Source of the DNA: Nibribacter ruber
GTDB lineage: Bacteria > Bacteroidota > Bacteroidia > Cytophagales > Hymenobacteraceae
Direction: 5' to 3'
NCBI RefSeq assembly: GCF_009913235.1
Contig: NZ_CP047897.1
Span: 2,417,001 to 2,481,000 of the forward strand
DNA length: 64,000 nucleotides
Of this stretch, positions 43,249 through 52,387 are shown one piece after another. Position 1 is the stretch's first letter; every line of letters starts with the position of its first letter. The notes below the pieces were generated by a model. The model saw only the letters and a program-made list of their open reading frames with translations. It did no database searches and had not been told where the DNA came from. A program made the position numbers and the translations under genes.

Positions 43249-44340
43249 ATGAACCAGTTTACAAATAAAGTCCTGTTACTCCCCTTGCTTGGTTTCCTGG
43301 CGGCGGGCTGTAGCACGTCTTCTAACTTGCAGACCAGTGAGACAGATGACGTATATTTTTCCTCTAAAGACAAAGTCACGTACGTAGAGCCCACCTATGA
43401 GGAACGCTCCAACCAGGGAGCCTACGCAGAGGACGAAGGTTCTTCTGAGGACATCACGGAACGGGTAAGCGACCCAGAGACGTACGCGCAGGAACGCCGC
43501 TCTTCGCGCAACAATGACCCATACCAGTACTCGTACTATGATGCGCCGTTCGGCAACCCGTACTACGCGTACTCTCCTTATTATTCACCGTCCAGGTATT
43601 ATGCCCGCGGGGCCATGTATGACCCGTGGTATGATCCTTTCTATGACCCGTTCTACAGACCTGTGGTCATGTATGATCCGTTCTGGCCGCGCCCTGTGTA
43701 TGGTGGCGTAATGGTTTCCATTGGGCTGGGCTGGGGCAACCCCTGGGGCTACGGCTATGGCTACAGCCCTTATCGCTATGGCTATTACAACCCGTACCGC
43801 TACGGCGGCGGCTATTATGACGGTTACTACAGAGGCGATGTGTATGCCCGCAAAGTAAACTATGGCCCGCGCCATGACCGGTCTTCCAACGTTGGGAGCG
43901 CCGCTGCCACCAGAGCAGGTATTAGAGACAGCAGAGGTTCTGTGGTGGCGCCTAACAGCCGAAGCCGCTCTGCCAGTACGGCTCCAGATGGCGTAATCAG
44001 GTCTAGCCGCAGTTCAGACGCTTCTAGCTATCCGGCTACCAGAAGAAGAACCACCACGCGCCAATCTGAAGATGTGCAACCCGTGAACCGCAGCCGTTCT
44101 TCTGAGGTACAACAGCAGGAGCGTCCGGTACGCCGCAGAGAAAACGCGCCGTCCTCCCAAGGGCAGACGGAAACCCGCACCCGCGAAAGAACCCAGTCGC
44201 GGACTTCTTATGAACCAAGCCGTTCTTCTGAGCCTTCCCGCTCCTACGAACCTTCCCGTTCTTCTTCCTCCTCTTCTGGCAGCAGTGGCAGTTCTTCCGG
44301 AGGATCAAGTTCAGGATCAAGCCGAAGAGGCAGAAACTAA
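43249..44340 (+). CDS. Tyr/Pro- and Ser/Arg-rich lipoprotein
   Basis: 363 residues from ATG 43249. Lipoprotein signal with lipobox FLAAGC. The middle (about 110-220) is a Tyr/Pro/Gly-rich repeat-like stretch (YDPWYDPFYDPFYRPVVMYD), and the C-terminal third is a low-complexity Ser/Arg region ending SGSSRRGRN. Probably outer-membrane anchored; function unknown. The frame opens 27 codons earlier, but that would displace the signal. Next gene is an outer-membrane protein 24 bases downstream. Confidence 0.82.
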   Translation: MNQFTNKVLLLPLLGFLAAGCSTSSNLQTSETDDVYFSSKDKVTYVEPTYEERSNQGAYAEDEGSSEDITERVSDPETYAQERRSSRNNDPYQYSYYDAPFGNPYYAYSPYYSPSRYYARGAMYDPWYDPFYDPFYRPVVMYDPFWPRPVYGGVMVSIGLGWGNPWGYGYGYSPYRYGYYNPYRYGGGYYDGYYRGDVYARKVNYGPRHDRSSNVGSAAATRAGIRDSRGSVVAPNSRSRSASTAPDGVIRSSRSSDASSYPATRRRTTTRQSEDVQPVNRSRSSEVQQQERPVRRRENAPSSQGQTETRTRERTQSRTSYEPSRSSEPSRSYEPSRSSSSSSGSSGSSSGGSSSGSSRRGRN

Positions 44341-44364
44341 TTTCTTCTTTTCTAACCCACGTAC

Positions 44365-45864
44365 ATGAAACGATACCGCTTTCTTCTGGCCTGCCTGGCG
44401 TTGCTAGGTAGTGCCGGGAAGGGCTTTGCTCAAAACGAAGCAGACGTCCTTAGATTCTCCCGCACTGATTTTGGCGGCACTGCCCGCACCTTAGGTCTTT
44501 CTGGCGCCAACGTGGCCCTGGGCGGCGATGCTGGCACATTGCTAGCCAACCCGGCTGGCCTGGGCCTGTTCAGACGTTCTGAAGTGACCGTCTCGGCGGG
44601 TCTTAACTTCAATGAGAACAACAGCACAGTCTACGGCACCTCGGCCTTGGATAACCGCAACAACCTGAACTTACCCCAGGTAGGCCTGGTCATTTCTACC
44701 CGCAAGGCAGATGACGAAGAGGGCGACTGGCGTTCTGGGGCGTTTGGTATTGGTTTTACCCGCATCAACAACTTCAACCAACGTCTGGCCTACAACGGCA
44801 CCAGCCCGGCCTCTGCCATGAAGTTTGGCGAGTATGCCGCCCAACAGGCCAATGCCAACGGATTGAGTCCGTCTGGCTCCAACCCTTTCTCCCTGCAGGA
44901 TCTGGCTTTTGACACCTATTTGATTGATGAGGATGCCCAAGGTTTCTTCGCGCCTAATCTCAATGATGTGAACCAATTCTCTGAAACCATCCAGACCAGC
45001 GGCTCACAGAACCAGTGGGACCTGTCTTACGGGGCCAGTTTTAGAGACAAGCTCTTCTTAGGGGCGTCTGTGGGCATTACCTCGCTGCGCTACAAACGCA
45101 CCAGAACCTATTCAGAGCAGGACCCGGCTACAGACATCACCAGCCTCACGCTGCGCGATGAACTGCTTACCGAAGGTTCTGGCGTGATGCTGAAAGTGGG
45201 GGCTATCTTTAAACCAAGTGATGCTGTGCGCTTTGGGGTTACTGTGCAGACGCCTACCTGGTACACCTTGCGCGATGCCTACAATACCAGTCTGGAGGTA
45301 AACTATAAAAATGAGCCTGCGGCGGGCGTTAGCCTGAACCAATATGCGTACACAGACCCGGGCGAGTTTGAATACAACCTGACCACGCCCTTTAGAGCAA
45401 GCGGAGGAGCCGCCGTCTTCCTGGGTAAGAATGGATTCATCACCGCAGACGTAGAATATGTTGATTACAGCAACGGCCGTTTAAGCGCTGACGACTATTC
45501 TTTCAGTGAGGCCAACCAAGCCACTCGTTCTGCTTACAAAAGCGCAGTGAACTACCGACTGGGTGCCGAGGGACGCTTTGACGTCTTCAGAGTAAGAGCT
45601 GGTTACGGCCTTTACGGTGATCCATTCAAAGACAGTGACATTGACCAGTCTAAGACCTTCTTCAGCGGAGGCGTTGGTTTGAGACAAAACAACTACTTCA
45701 TAGATGCGGCCTACGTGCACAGCCAATACAAGAGCCTGTATGCGCCCTACACCAACGTAGACGTGAACAACTCCAGCTCTGAGTACTTTGGCTTGGAGAC
45801 GCCTTTGGTGACCACTGAAAACAAGAACCATAACTTCGTGCTCACCTTCGGCTGGAATTTCTAA
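44365..45864 (+). CDS. FadL/OmpP1/TodX-like outer-membrane protein
   Basis: 499 residues. Signal peptide MKRYRFLLACLALLGSAGKG; the mature start contains TDFGGTARTLGLSGANVALG and LLANPAGLGLFRRSEV, typical of the FadL/TodX barrel family. The C-terminus ends in Phe (TFGWNF), the usual outer-membrane barrel signal. Likely takes up hydrophobic substrates. Co-directional with the preceding lipoprotein, so they may form an envelope operon. Confidence 0.87.
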   Translation: MKRYRFLLACLALLGSAGKGFAQNEADVLRFSRTDFGGTARTLGLSGANVALGGDAGTLLANPAGLGLFRRSEVTVSAGLNFNENNSTVYGTSALDNRNNLNLPQVGLVISTRKADDEEGDWRSGAFGIGFTRINNFNQRLAYNGTSPASAMKFGEYAAQQANANGLSPSGSNPFSLQDLAFDTYLIDEDAQGFFAPNLNDVNQFSETIQTSGSQNQWDLSYGASFRDKLFLGASVGITSLRYKRTRTYSEQDPATDITSLTLRDELLTEGSGVMLKVGAIFKPSDAVRFGVTVQTPTWYTLRDAYNTSLEVNYKNEPAAGVSLNQYAYTDPGEFEYNLTTPFRASGGAAVFLGKNGFITADVEYVDYSNGRLSADDYSFSEANQATRSAYKSAVNYRLGAEGRFDVFRVRAGYGLYGDPFKDSDIDQSKTFFSGGVGLRQNNYFIDAAYVHSQYKSLYAPYTNVDVNNSSSEYFGLETPLVTTENKNHNFVLTFGWNF

Positions 45865-45868
45865 ACCC

Positions 45869-45906
45869 CGTTTTTGGGCTGTTTCCTGGAAAACAGGCCA
45901 AAAACG
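45869..45906. repeat. 38-bp dispersed palindrome, copy 19
   Basis: Right arm exact, left arm CGTTTTTGGGCTGTTTC. Starts 4 bases after the FadL-like stop. Confidence 0.9.
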
Positions 45907-45908
45907 AC

Positions 45909-45958
45909 ATAAAAGAGAAGGCCTCTCCTGAATCATCAGGGGAGGCCTTCTCTTTTAT
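45909..45958. terminator. Bidirectional terminator between the FadL-like gene and lpdA
   Basis: 23-base arms (ATAAAAGAGAAGGCCTCTCC and complement, one mismatch) around ATCA, between convergent genes. Confidence 0.87.
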
Positions 45959-45975
45959 AAGCTATCTGGTATGAA

Positions 45976-47379
45976 TTAGATATGAATCGCTCTGTTCTCA
46001 GTAGCGGCTAGACAGGCTTCTTTCATGGCCTCGGTGTAGGTTGGGTGCGCGTGGCTCATGCGCGCGATGTCCTCAGCGGACGCTCTGAACTCCATGGCCA
46101 CTACGGCCTCAGCGATCATATCTGCGGCGCGTGGCCCAATCATGTGCACACCCAAAATCTCATCTGTCTGCGCATCTGCCAACACCTTCACAAAACCGTC
46201 TGTGTCCATAGACGCTTTGGCACGTCCCGATGCTTTGAACGGGAAGGAACCCGCTTTGTAAGCACGGCCCTGTTCTTTCAATTGCTCCTCATTCAAACCA
46301 ACACCAGCTACTTCTGGCCACGTATAGACTACACCCGGGATTAGGTTATAATTGATGTGCGGCTTTTGACCTACAATCTGCTCGGCAACTAGTACACCTT
46401 CTTCTTCGGCTTTGTGGGCCAGCATGGCACCGCGTACTACGTCCCCAATGGCGTAAATGCCCGGTACGTTGGTTTGCAAATGGTCATCTACGGCGATCAT
46501 ACCACGTTCTGCCATCTGAACACCAGCATTCTCCAAGCCCAGGCCCTCAGTGTACGGCTTACGGCCCACAGACACCAGGCAATAGTCGCCTTCCATGGTG
46601 ATGGTTTCTCCTTTAGGGGTTTCGGCAGTTACCTTTACCACATCGCCTTCTACCTGCGCACCCGTCACTTTATGCCCGAAGAAGAACTGGAAGCCCAATG
46701 TCTTCTTTAACACGCGCTGTAGTTCTTTACCCAAGGCACGGTCCATAGTTGGAATCAAGGCGTCTGTGTATTCAACCACAGAAACTTTCGCGCCCAGACG
46801 CGCATAAACAGAACCTAGCTCCAAACCAATCACGCCGCCGCCAATCACAATCATGTGCTTAGGCACCTCTTTCAAGGTCAAAGCCTCGGTAGACGTGATG
46901 ATGCGGTTTTTGTCAATGGGCAAGAATGGCAAATTCACCGGCTTAGAACCAGTCGCGATGATGGTTTTATCGGTTTCAATTTGCTGTTCGGCGCCGTCCT
47001 GACCGGTGATTTTAACGGTGTTTTTGTTCACGAAAGAGCCAAGACCGTTGTACACGTCAATCTTGTTCTTCTTCATGAGGTAGGCAATCCCGTCGTTGTT
47101 GGACTTCACCACGCCGCTTTTGCGGGTAATCATCTGCTCCAAATTCACCTGCAGGTTCTCCAAGTCAATGCCGTGCTCCTTAAAGGTGTGCGCGGCGTTG
47201 TGATAATGCTCAGACGAATCCAACAATGCCTTAGACGGAATACAGCCTACGTTTAAGCAAGTACCACCTAAAACCGAATATTTCTCAATGATGGCTGTTT
47301 TCAGACCCAACTGCGCACAGCGAATAGCGGCTACATAGCCTCCCGGACCTGAACCAATGACCGTTACATCGTATTTCAT
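45976..47379 (-). CDS. lpdA: Dihydrolipoyl dehydrogenase (E3)
   Basis: 467 residues. FAD motif GSGPGGYVAAIRCAQLG, redox pair in GGTCLNVGCIPSK, NAD motif IGGGVIGLELGSVYARLGAK and the C-terminal HAHPTYTE with catalytic His-Glu. Reoxidises lipoamide of the 2-oxoglutarate (and pyruvate) dehydrogenase complexes. The E2 and E1 genes lie upstream on the same strand. Confidence 0.96.
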   Translation of the reverse strand: MKYDVTVIGSGPGGYVAAIRCAQLGLKTAIIEKYSVLGGTCLNVGCIPSKALLDSSEHYHNAAHTFKEHGIDLENLQVNLEQMITRKSGVVKSNNDGIAYLMKKNKIDVYNGLGSFVNKNTVKITGQDGAEQQIETDKTIIATGSKPVNLPFLPIDKNRIITSTEALTLKEVPKHMIVIGGGVIGLELGSVYARLGAKVSVVEYTDALIPTMDRALGKELQRVLKKTLGFQFFFGHKVTGAQVEGDVVKVTAETPKGETITMEGDYCLVSVGRKPYTEGLGLENAGVQMAERGMIAVDDHLQTNVPGIYAIGDVVRGAMLAHKAEEEGVLVAEQIVGQKPHINYNLIPGVVYTWPEVAGVGLNEEQLKEQGRAYKAGSFPFKASGRAKASMDTDGFVKVLADAQTDEILGVHMIGPRAADMIAEAVVAMEFRASAEDIARMSHAHPTYTEAMKEACLAATENRAIHI

Positions 47380-47449
47380 GTTCTTTCTTTTTTAAAGAGG
47401 AAGAATTCCTCGTTCTCAAAAATTTATGCAACAGAGTAAACTCTATAAC

Positions 47450-47487
47450 TGTTTTTGGCTTCTTTTCGTGAAAACAAGCCAAAAACG
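47450..47487. repeat. 38-bp dispersed palindrome, copy 20
   Basis: First base T; centre TTTTCGTGAAAA. Next to MITE-like element 2. Confidence 0.85.
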
Positions 47488-47494
47488 CCCATCC

Positions 47495-47582
47495 TGTCAT
47501 CCTGAAAGGATCTCGTGAGCAAGCTAGATAGGCACTTACTAAATGCCTTTACAGTTCCCACCAAGATCCTTTCAGGAAGACA
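47495..47582. mobile_element. MITE-like element 2 (88 bp, inverted ends)
   Basis: Left end TGTCATCCTGAAAGGATCTC, right end CCAAGATCCTTTCAGGAAGACA. Same ends as 28634-28790 but shorter inside. No coding capacity. Between lpdA and the E2 gene. Confidence 0.6.
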
Positions 47583-47680
47583 AAGGGGGAAGAGATAACT
47601 AGCAATCTTTGCTTCTGTCGCTTATCAAAATAATGGAGGAGCAAACCCTTCGTTCACTCCTCCATCATTGAATCTATTTA

Positions 47681-49327
47681 TTAAACACCTAAAAGCAGTC
47701 TCATTGGGTCTTCCAGCAATTCTTTCACGCGCACCAAGAAGCTTACCGACTCACGACCGTCAATAATGCGGTGGTCATACGATAGCGCCAGGTACATCAT
47801 TGGTCTGATTTCCACTTGGTTGTTGATGGCTACCGGACGGTTCACGATGTTGTGCATACCCAGGATAGCTGACTGCGGTGCGTTGATGATAGGCGTTGAC
47901 ATCATAGACCCGAACACACCCCCGTTGGTGATAGTGAAGGTACCGCCGGTCATCTCGTCAATACCCAGTTTGTTCTCGCGGGCACGCTTGGCCAGACGCA
48001 CTACCTCTTTCTCAATACCGTCCAGGCTCAGGCCTTCGGCGTTGCGGATAACCGGAACCACCAGACCTTTAGGCGCAGACACGGCAATAGAAATATCGCA
48101 GAAGTCGTTGAAGATCATTTCACCACCATCAATCTGGGCGTTTACCGCTGGCCATTCTTTAAGAGCTACGGTACAGGCTTTGATGAAGAAGGACATGAAG
48201 CCTAAACCTACCTCGTGCTTTTCTTTAAACGTCTCTTTGTACTTGGCTCTGATGTCCATGATTGGTTTCATGTCTACCTCATTGAAAGTAGTCAACATGG
48301 CCGTCTCATTTTTCACAGACACCAATCTGCGGGCCACCGTCTTGCGCAACGAGGTCATTTTCTCACGGCGTGAGTTTCTTGAACCCGCCACCGCTGGAGC
48401 TGATGCTTGAGAAGTAGCCGGGGCAGAAGCTGCGGCTGGTTGAGCGGCAGGAGCTGCCGGACGAGTCTGTGCGTTCTGCGCGTCTTCCTTGGTGATGCGT
48501 CCGTCACGGCCAGAACCGCTTACATCAGAAGCGGAGATGCCTTTCTCAGAAAGGATTTTACCCGCCGCTGGTGATGGAGTTCCGCTGGCGTAGGTAGATG
48601 CACCGCCTGCTAGAGCAGAAGCCGCTTGCGCTGGCTGTGCCGCTGGAGCACTTGCCTTAGGAGCCGAAGCGCCTGAACCAGCACCCACCTCAATACGGCA
48701 TATGGTAGCGCCAATTTCTACGGTTTCGCCTTCCTGGGCTACAATACGCAATACGCCGGCGGCCTCAGCGGGTAACTCAAACGTGGCTTTGTCAGATTCT
48801 AGCTCGCATAGCACTTCGTCCATGTTCACTTGGTCACCGTCGGCTTTTACCCATTTGGCAATGGTTACTTCGGTGATAGATTCGCCTACGGTCGGGATTT
48901 TGATATCAATGGTTTGACCGGTCCCGGTACTCGCCTGCCCTGCGCTTCCGCCTTCTGTAGGTTGGTTCTGGGCATCGCGGCTAGGAACCTGCTCGGCTAC
49001 CGGAGTGCTTTGCGGGTCAGAAACGGTTTTAGTTTCTACCATGCCTTCTTGCGTAGTGGCAGCGGCTGGTTTTGGAGCCGAAGCGCCAGCGCCTGAACCT
49101 TCAATCACGCAGATAACCGCGCCTACTGGAATAGTGTCTCCTTCTTGCGCTTGAATACGAAGTACACCAGCGGCTTCAGCGGGCAGTTCAAAGGTGGCCT
49201 TGTCAGATTCCAGCTCACAGATGATTTCATCCATGGCCACTTGGTCACCGTCATGCTTCAACCATTTGGCAACGGTTACTTCGGTGATGGATTCGCCGAC
49301 TACCGGCACTTTCACTTCTAATGACAT
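47681..49327 (-). CDS. sucB: 2-oxoglutarate dehydrogenase E2 (dihydrolipoyl succinyltransferase), two lipoyl domains
   Basis: 548 residues. Two near-identical lipoyl domains (about 1-76 and 145-220), each with [13 protein letters not shown], where the Lys carries lipoate. A peripheral-subunit-binding domain (about 253-290, [19 protein letters not shown]) and the catalytic domain with [12 protein letters not shown] (HxxxDG) follow. Ala/Pro linkers separate them. Most E2o proteins carry one lipoyl domain, so the doubling is notable, though known in Bacteroidetes. Downstream of E1. Confidence 0.95.
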   Translation of the reverse strand: MSLEVKVPVVGESITEVTVAKWLKHDGDQVAMDEIICELESDKATFELPAEAAGVLRIQAQEGDTIPVGAVICVIEGSGAGASAPKPAAATTQEGMVETKTVSDPQSTPVAEQVPSRDAQNQPTEGGSAGQASTGTGQTIDIKIPTVGESITEVTIAKWVKADGDQVNMDEVLCELESDKATFELPAEAAGVLRIVAQEGETVEIGATICRIEVGAGSGASAPKASAPAAQPAQAASALAGGASTYASGTPSPAAGKILSEKGISASDVSGSGRDGRITKEDAQNAQTRPAAPAAQPAAASAPATSQASAPAVAGSRNSRREKMTSLRKTVARRLVSVKNETAMLTTFNEVDMKPIMDIRAKYKETFKEKHEVGLGFMSFFIKACTVALKEWPAVNAQIDGGEMIFNDFCDISIAVSAPKGLVVPVIRNAEGLSLDGIEKEVVRLAKRARENKLGIDEMTGGTFTITNGGVFGSMMSTPIINAPQSAILGMHNIVNRPVAINNQVEIRPMMYLALSYDHRIIDGRESVSFLVRVKELLEDPMRLLLGV

Positions 49328-49360
49328 ATCTTTTTGATTAAGATGAACTTAATACGCTTC

Positions 49361-49398
49361 CGTTTTTGGGCTATTTCCTGAAAAGTAGCACAAAAACG
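49361..49398. repeat. 38-bp dispersed palindrome, copy 21
   Basis: Right arm degenerate (AAAGTAGCACAAAAACG). Between the E1 stop and E2 start, so within the probable operon. Confidence 0.82.
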
Positions 49399-49411
49399 GA
49401 AGCTTTCTTAG

Positions 49412-52168
49412 TTAAATGGAAAAGGCTTTTTCTACAATGGCACGTTGCTCTTTCTGGTGCACTTTGTTGTAACCAGTAGCCGGCGACGAGCTTGATTTAC
49501 GGGAAACCACGTCTACTACCGCATTGCGCATAGTGCTTAAAATGTACGTCCAAGCACCCATGTTATAAGGTTCTTCTTGTACCCAATAAATTTGGGCGTT
49601 CGGGTATTTGGCCAGCTCTGCCTGCAACTGCACTTTAGGGAACGGATGCAACTGCTCTAGACGAACAATGGCTACATCCGTACGGCCTGTCTTCTGCTGT
49701 TCCTCCAGAAGGTCATAGTATACTTTACCAGTACACAGCAACACTTTGGTTACAGCGTTCGCATCGGCAAAGCCGTCGCCAATCACTTCTTGGAACGAGC
49801 CTTGGGTGAAGTCTTCAATGGGAGACATCACTGCCTGGTGGCGCAACATAGACTTAGGCGACATGTGAATACACGGCTTTCTAAACGGCGTAGCCAACTG
49901 GCGACGCAGCATATGGAAGAAGTTAGCCGGCGTGGTACAGGTGGTCACATACATGTTGTACTCGGCGGCCAGCTGCAAGAAGCGCTCTGGGCGGGCATTG
50001 GAGTGCTCGGGTCCCTGGCCTTCATACCCGTGCGGCAATAACATCACCACGCCGTTCATGCGTTGCCACTTAGACTCTGTAGAAGAGATGAACTGGTCAA
50101 TCATGACCTGCGCACCGTTGGCAAAATCCCCAAACTGGGCTTCCCAAATCACCAAGGCATTCGGGTTGGCCATGGCGTAACCAAACTCATATCCTAACAC
50201 GCCATACTCAGAAAGCAGGGAGTTGTAGATATGCAGTTGTTGCTGGCCTTCGGCGATGTGATTCAAGTTGGTATAGGCGGCGCTGGTGTTGGCGTCATGC
50301 AACACCGCGTGGCGGTGTGAGAACGTACCCCGTTGCACGTCCTGTCCAGACATACGCACAATCTTGCCTTCCAGAAGAATAGAACCATAGGCTAACAATT
50401 CAGCCGAGGCCCAGTTCAACGAGCGGTTGTTGAAGAACATGTCCTGGCGCTCTTTGGTCAACTTCTCAATCTGCTTGAGCGGTTTGAAGTTTTCTGGCAG
50501 GGTGGTCAAAGCCTTTCCTACCTTCTCAATCGCCTCAATAGAAATGCCCGTCTCAGGTGATTGGTCAAAATCCTCTGGCGTTGAGCGGCGCAGTTCTTGC
50601 CATTCTTTCTCCAAGTTTTGGTAGTTGTAAGGCAAAGGCTTCTGCTTGACCATGTCCAGACGGTCTTGCAGCATGTTTCTAAACTGCTTGTCCATCTCCT
50701 CGGCCACCTGCGCGTCTACATCACCGCGGCTCACCAGGGTTTTGTTGTAAATCTCGCGGGGGTTCTGGTGCTTAGAGATTAAGTTATACAACTGCGGCTG
50801 CGTGAACTTAGGCTCATCTGCTTCATTGTGGCCATGACGTCTATAACACACCATGTCAATGAAGATGTCATTCTTGAATTTCTGACGATATTCTGTAGCC
50901 AGGCGTACGGCAAATACCACTGCCTCTGGATCATCTCCATTCACGTGCAGTACCGGTGCGTCAATGACTTTAGCCAAATCTGTGCAGTAGATAGACGTAC
51001 GGGCGTCTTCAAAATCTGTGGTGAAACCAACCTGGTTGTTGATCACAAAGTGAACGGTACCGCCGGTGCTGTAGCCTTCCAGCTTCGCCATTTGAATCAC
51101 CTCATAGCCAATGCCCTGACCGGCTACGGCCGCGTCACCGTGTATTAAGATAGGCAGGATTTTAGAAGAATCTTTGCCGTACATAGTGTCAATCTTGGCG
51201 CGCACGAAGCCTTCTACCACTGGGTTCACCGCTTCTAAGTGCGATGGGTTGGGTGCGAGTTTCAAGTTCACTTTATGGCCAGACGGCGTCTCTACCTCGC
51301 TGGAATAGCCCATGTGGTATTTCACATCGCCATCGCCCATGGTCAAATCCGGCACGGCCGTTCCCTCAAACTCAGAGAAGATCTGCTCATAGGTTTTGCC
51401 CATGATGTTGGCCAGCACGTTCAAACGACCGCGGTGCGCCATGCCAATCACCACTTCCTCCACGCCCAGTTCAGAGCCTTTGTCAATGATGGCATCTAAG
51501 GCCGGGATAGTGGTTTCTCCACCTTCCAGAGAGAAGCGTTTCTGCCCCAAGAATTTAGTGTGCAGGAAGTTCTCAAACACCACTGCCTCGTTCAGCTTGG
51601 AAAGAATGCGCTTCTTATATTCTATTGACGGATTAAACGCCAGAGAATCTTTCTCTACTTTCTTTTTAAACCAATCCAGCACCTCTGGGTCCCGGATGTA
51701 CATGTATTCAAACCCGATGGAATCCTCATAAATGCTCTGCAGGGCGTTGATGATGTCCCGCAACTTGGCGTTGCCTAATCCAAGTTCAGTGCCAGACTGG
51801 AAGGATGTGTCCAGGTCTGCGTCAGAAAGGCCAAACTCCTGAATGTCAAGGCGGGCTTTTCTGTCTTTTCTGGGTCTAACCGGATTGGTTTTGGCTCTCA
51901 GGTGAGCCCGCGAACGGTACGCATGTATTAAATTACGTACCTGGATTTCTTTCTCCACTGCCCCGGCAGATGCACCAGCACCAGGCACTGAGGCGGGAGC
52001 AGAAGTAGCGCCGGCTCCGTTTTCCCCTGGGTAGGTATCAGAGAACTCATAACCTTCAAAAAACTTACGCCATCCAAATTCAACTGATTCTGGATCTGCC
52101 TTGAATTGCTTGTAAAGCTCATCTATGTAAGCTCCGTGGGCATTGGCGATATAAGAGTATTTATCCAT
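49412..52168 (-). CDS. sucA: 2-oxoglutarate dehydrogenase E1
   Basis: 918 residues from ATG 52168 (MDKYSYIANAHGAYIDELYK); 11 more codons are open upstream but this start is conserved. N-terminal E2-binding segment, then TPP domain with GMAHRGRLNVLANIMGKTYE, VINNQVGFTTDFEDARTS and YRRHGHNEADEP, then the transketolase-like second half (HRHAVLHDANTSAAY, LPHGYEGQGPEHSNAR). Decarboxylates 2-oxoglutarate and acylates the E2 lipoate. With E2 and LpdA it gives the complete complex in one region. Confidence 0.96.
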   Translation of the reverse strand: MDKYSYIANAHGAYIDELYKQFKADPESVEFGWRKFFEGYEFSDTYPGENGAGATSAPASVPGAGASAGAVEKEIQVRNLIHAYRSRAHLRAKTNPVRPRKDRKARLDIQEFGLSDADLDTSFQSGTELGLGNAKLRDIINALQSIYEDSIGFEYMYIRDPEVLDWFKKKVEKDSLAFNPSIEYKKRILSKLNEAVVFENFLHTKFLGQKRFSLEGGETTIPALDAIIDKGSELGVEEVVIGMAHRGRLNVLANIMGKTYEQIFSEFEGTAVPDLTMGDGDVKYHMGYSSEVETPSGHKVNLKLAPNPSHLEAVNPVVEGFVRAKIDTMYGKDSSKILPILIHGDAAVAGQGIGYEVIQMAKLEGYSTGGTVHFVINNQVGFTTDFEDARTSIYCTDLAKVIDAPVLHVNGDDPEAVVFAVRLATEYRQKFKNDIFIDMVCYRRHGHNEADEPKFTQPQLYNLISKHQNPREIYNKTLVSRGDVDAQVAEEMDKQFRNMLQDRLDMVKQKPLPYNYQNLEKEWQELRRSTPEDFDQSPETGISIEAIEKVGKALTTLPENFKPLKQIEKLTKERQDMFFNNRSLNWASAELLAYGSILLEGKIVRMSGQDVQRGTFSHRHAVLHDANTSAAYTNLNHIAEGQQQLHIYNSLLSEYGVLGYEFGYAMANPNALVIWEAQFGDFANGAQVMIDQFISSTESKWQRMNGVVMLLPHGYEGQGPEHSNARPERFLQLAAEYNMYVTTCTTPANFFHMLRRQLATPFRKPCIHMSPKSMLRHQAVMSPIEDFTQGSFQEVIGDGFADANAVTKVLLCTGKVYYDLLEEQQKTGRTDVAIVRLEQLHPFPKVQLQAELAKYPNAQIYWVQEEPYNMGAWTYILSTMRNAVVDVVSRKSSSSPATGYNKVHQKEQRAIVEKAFSI

Positions 52169-52247
52169 AAGTGTGTGTTCTTCTTTACTCAACAATGCCA
52201 AAGTAAAGAAAGGTTTTTAAATTGATGTCCCTTTTATTCGCATAAGC

Positions 52248-52255
52248 AAATATAG
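52248..52255 (-). promoter_or_regulatory. Bacteroidetes -7 box (TATATTTG) for the OGDH operon
   Basis: TATATTTG on the minus strand, 80 bases before the sucA start. Confidence 0.5.
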
Positions 52256-52387
52256 ATGATTATCAAATGATAGCTGACATGGCCGCAATATCTATAACCC
52301 TCTAAAGAGACGCACCATTTCTGTACGCAATACTAAAGGAAAAGATAAATTCCCATGGAAAGAGCTTCCTCAGAATGCAAGGGCCCT

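Noticed and set aside
43585-43875. A 96-aa minus-strand open frame in the Tyr-rich lipoprotein gene
   Set aside because: Antisense shadow of a low-complexity coding region.
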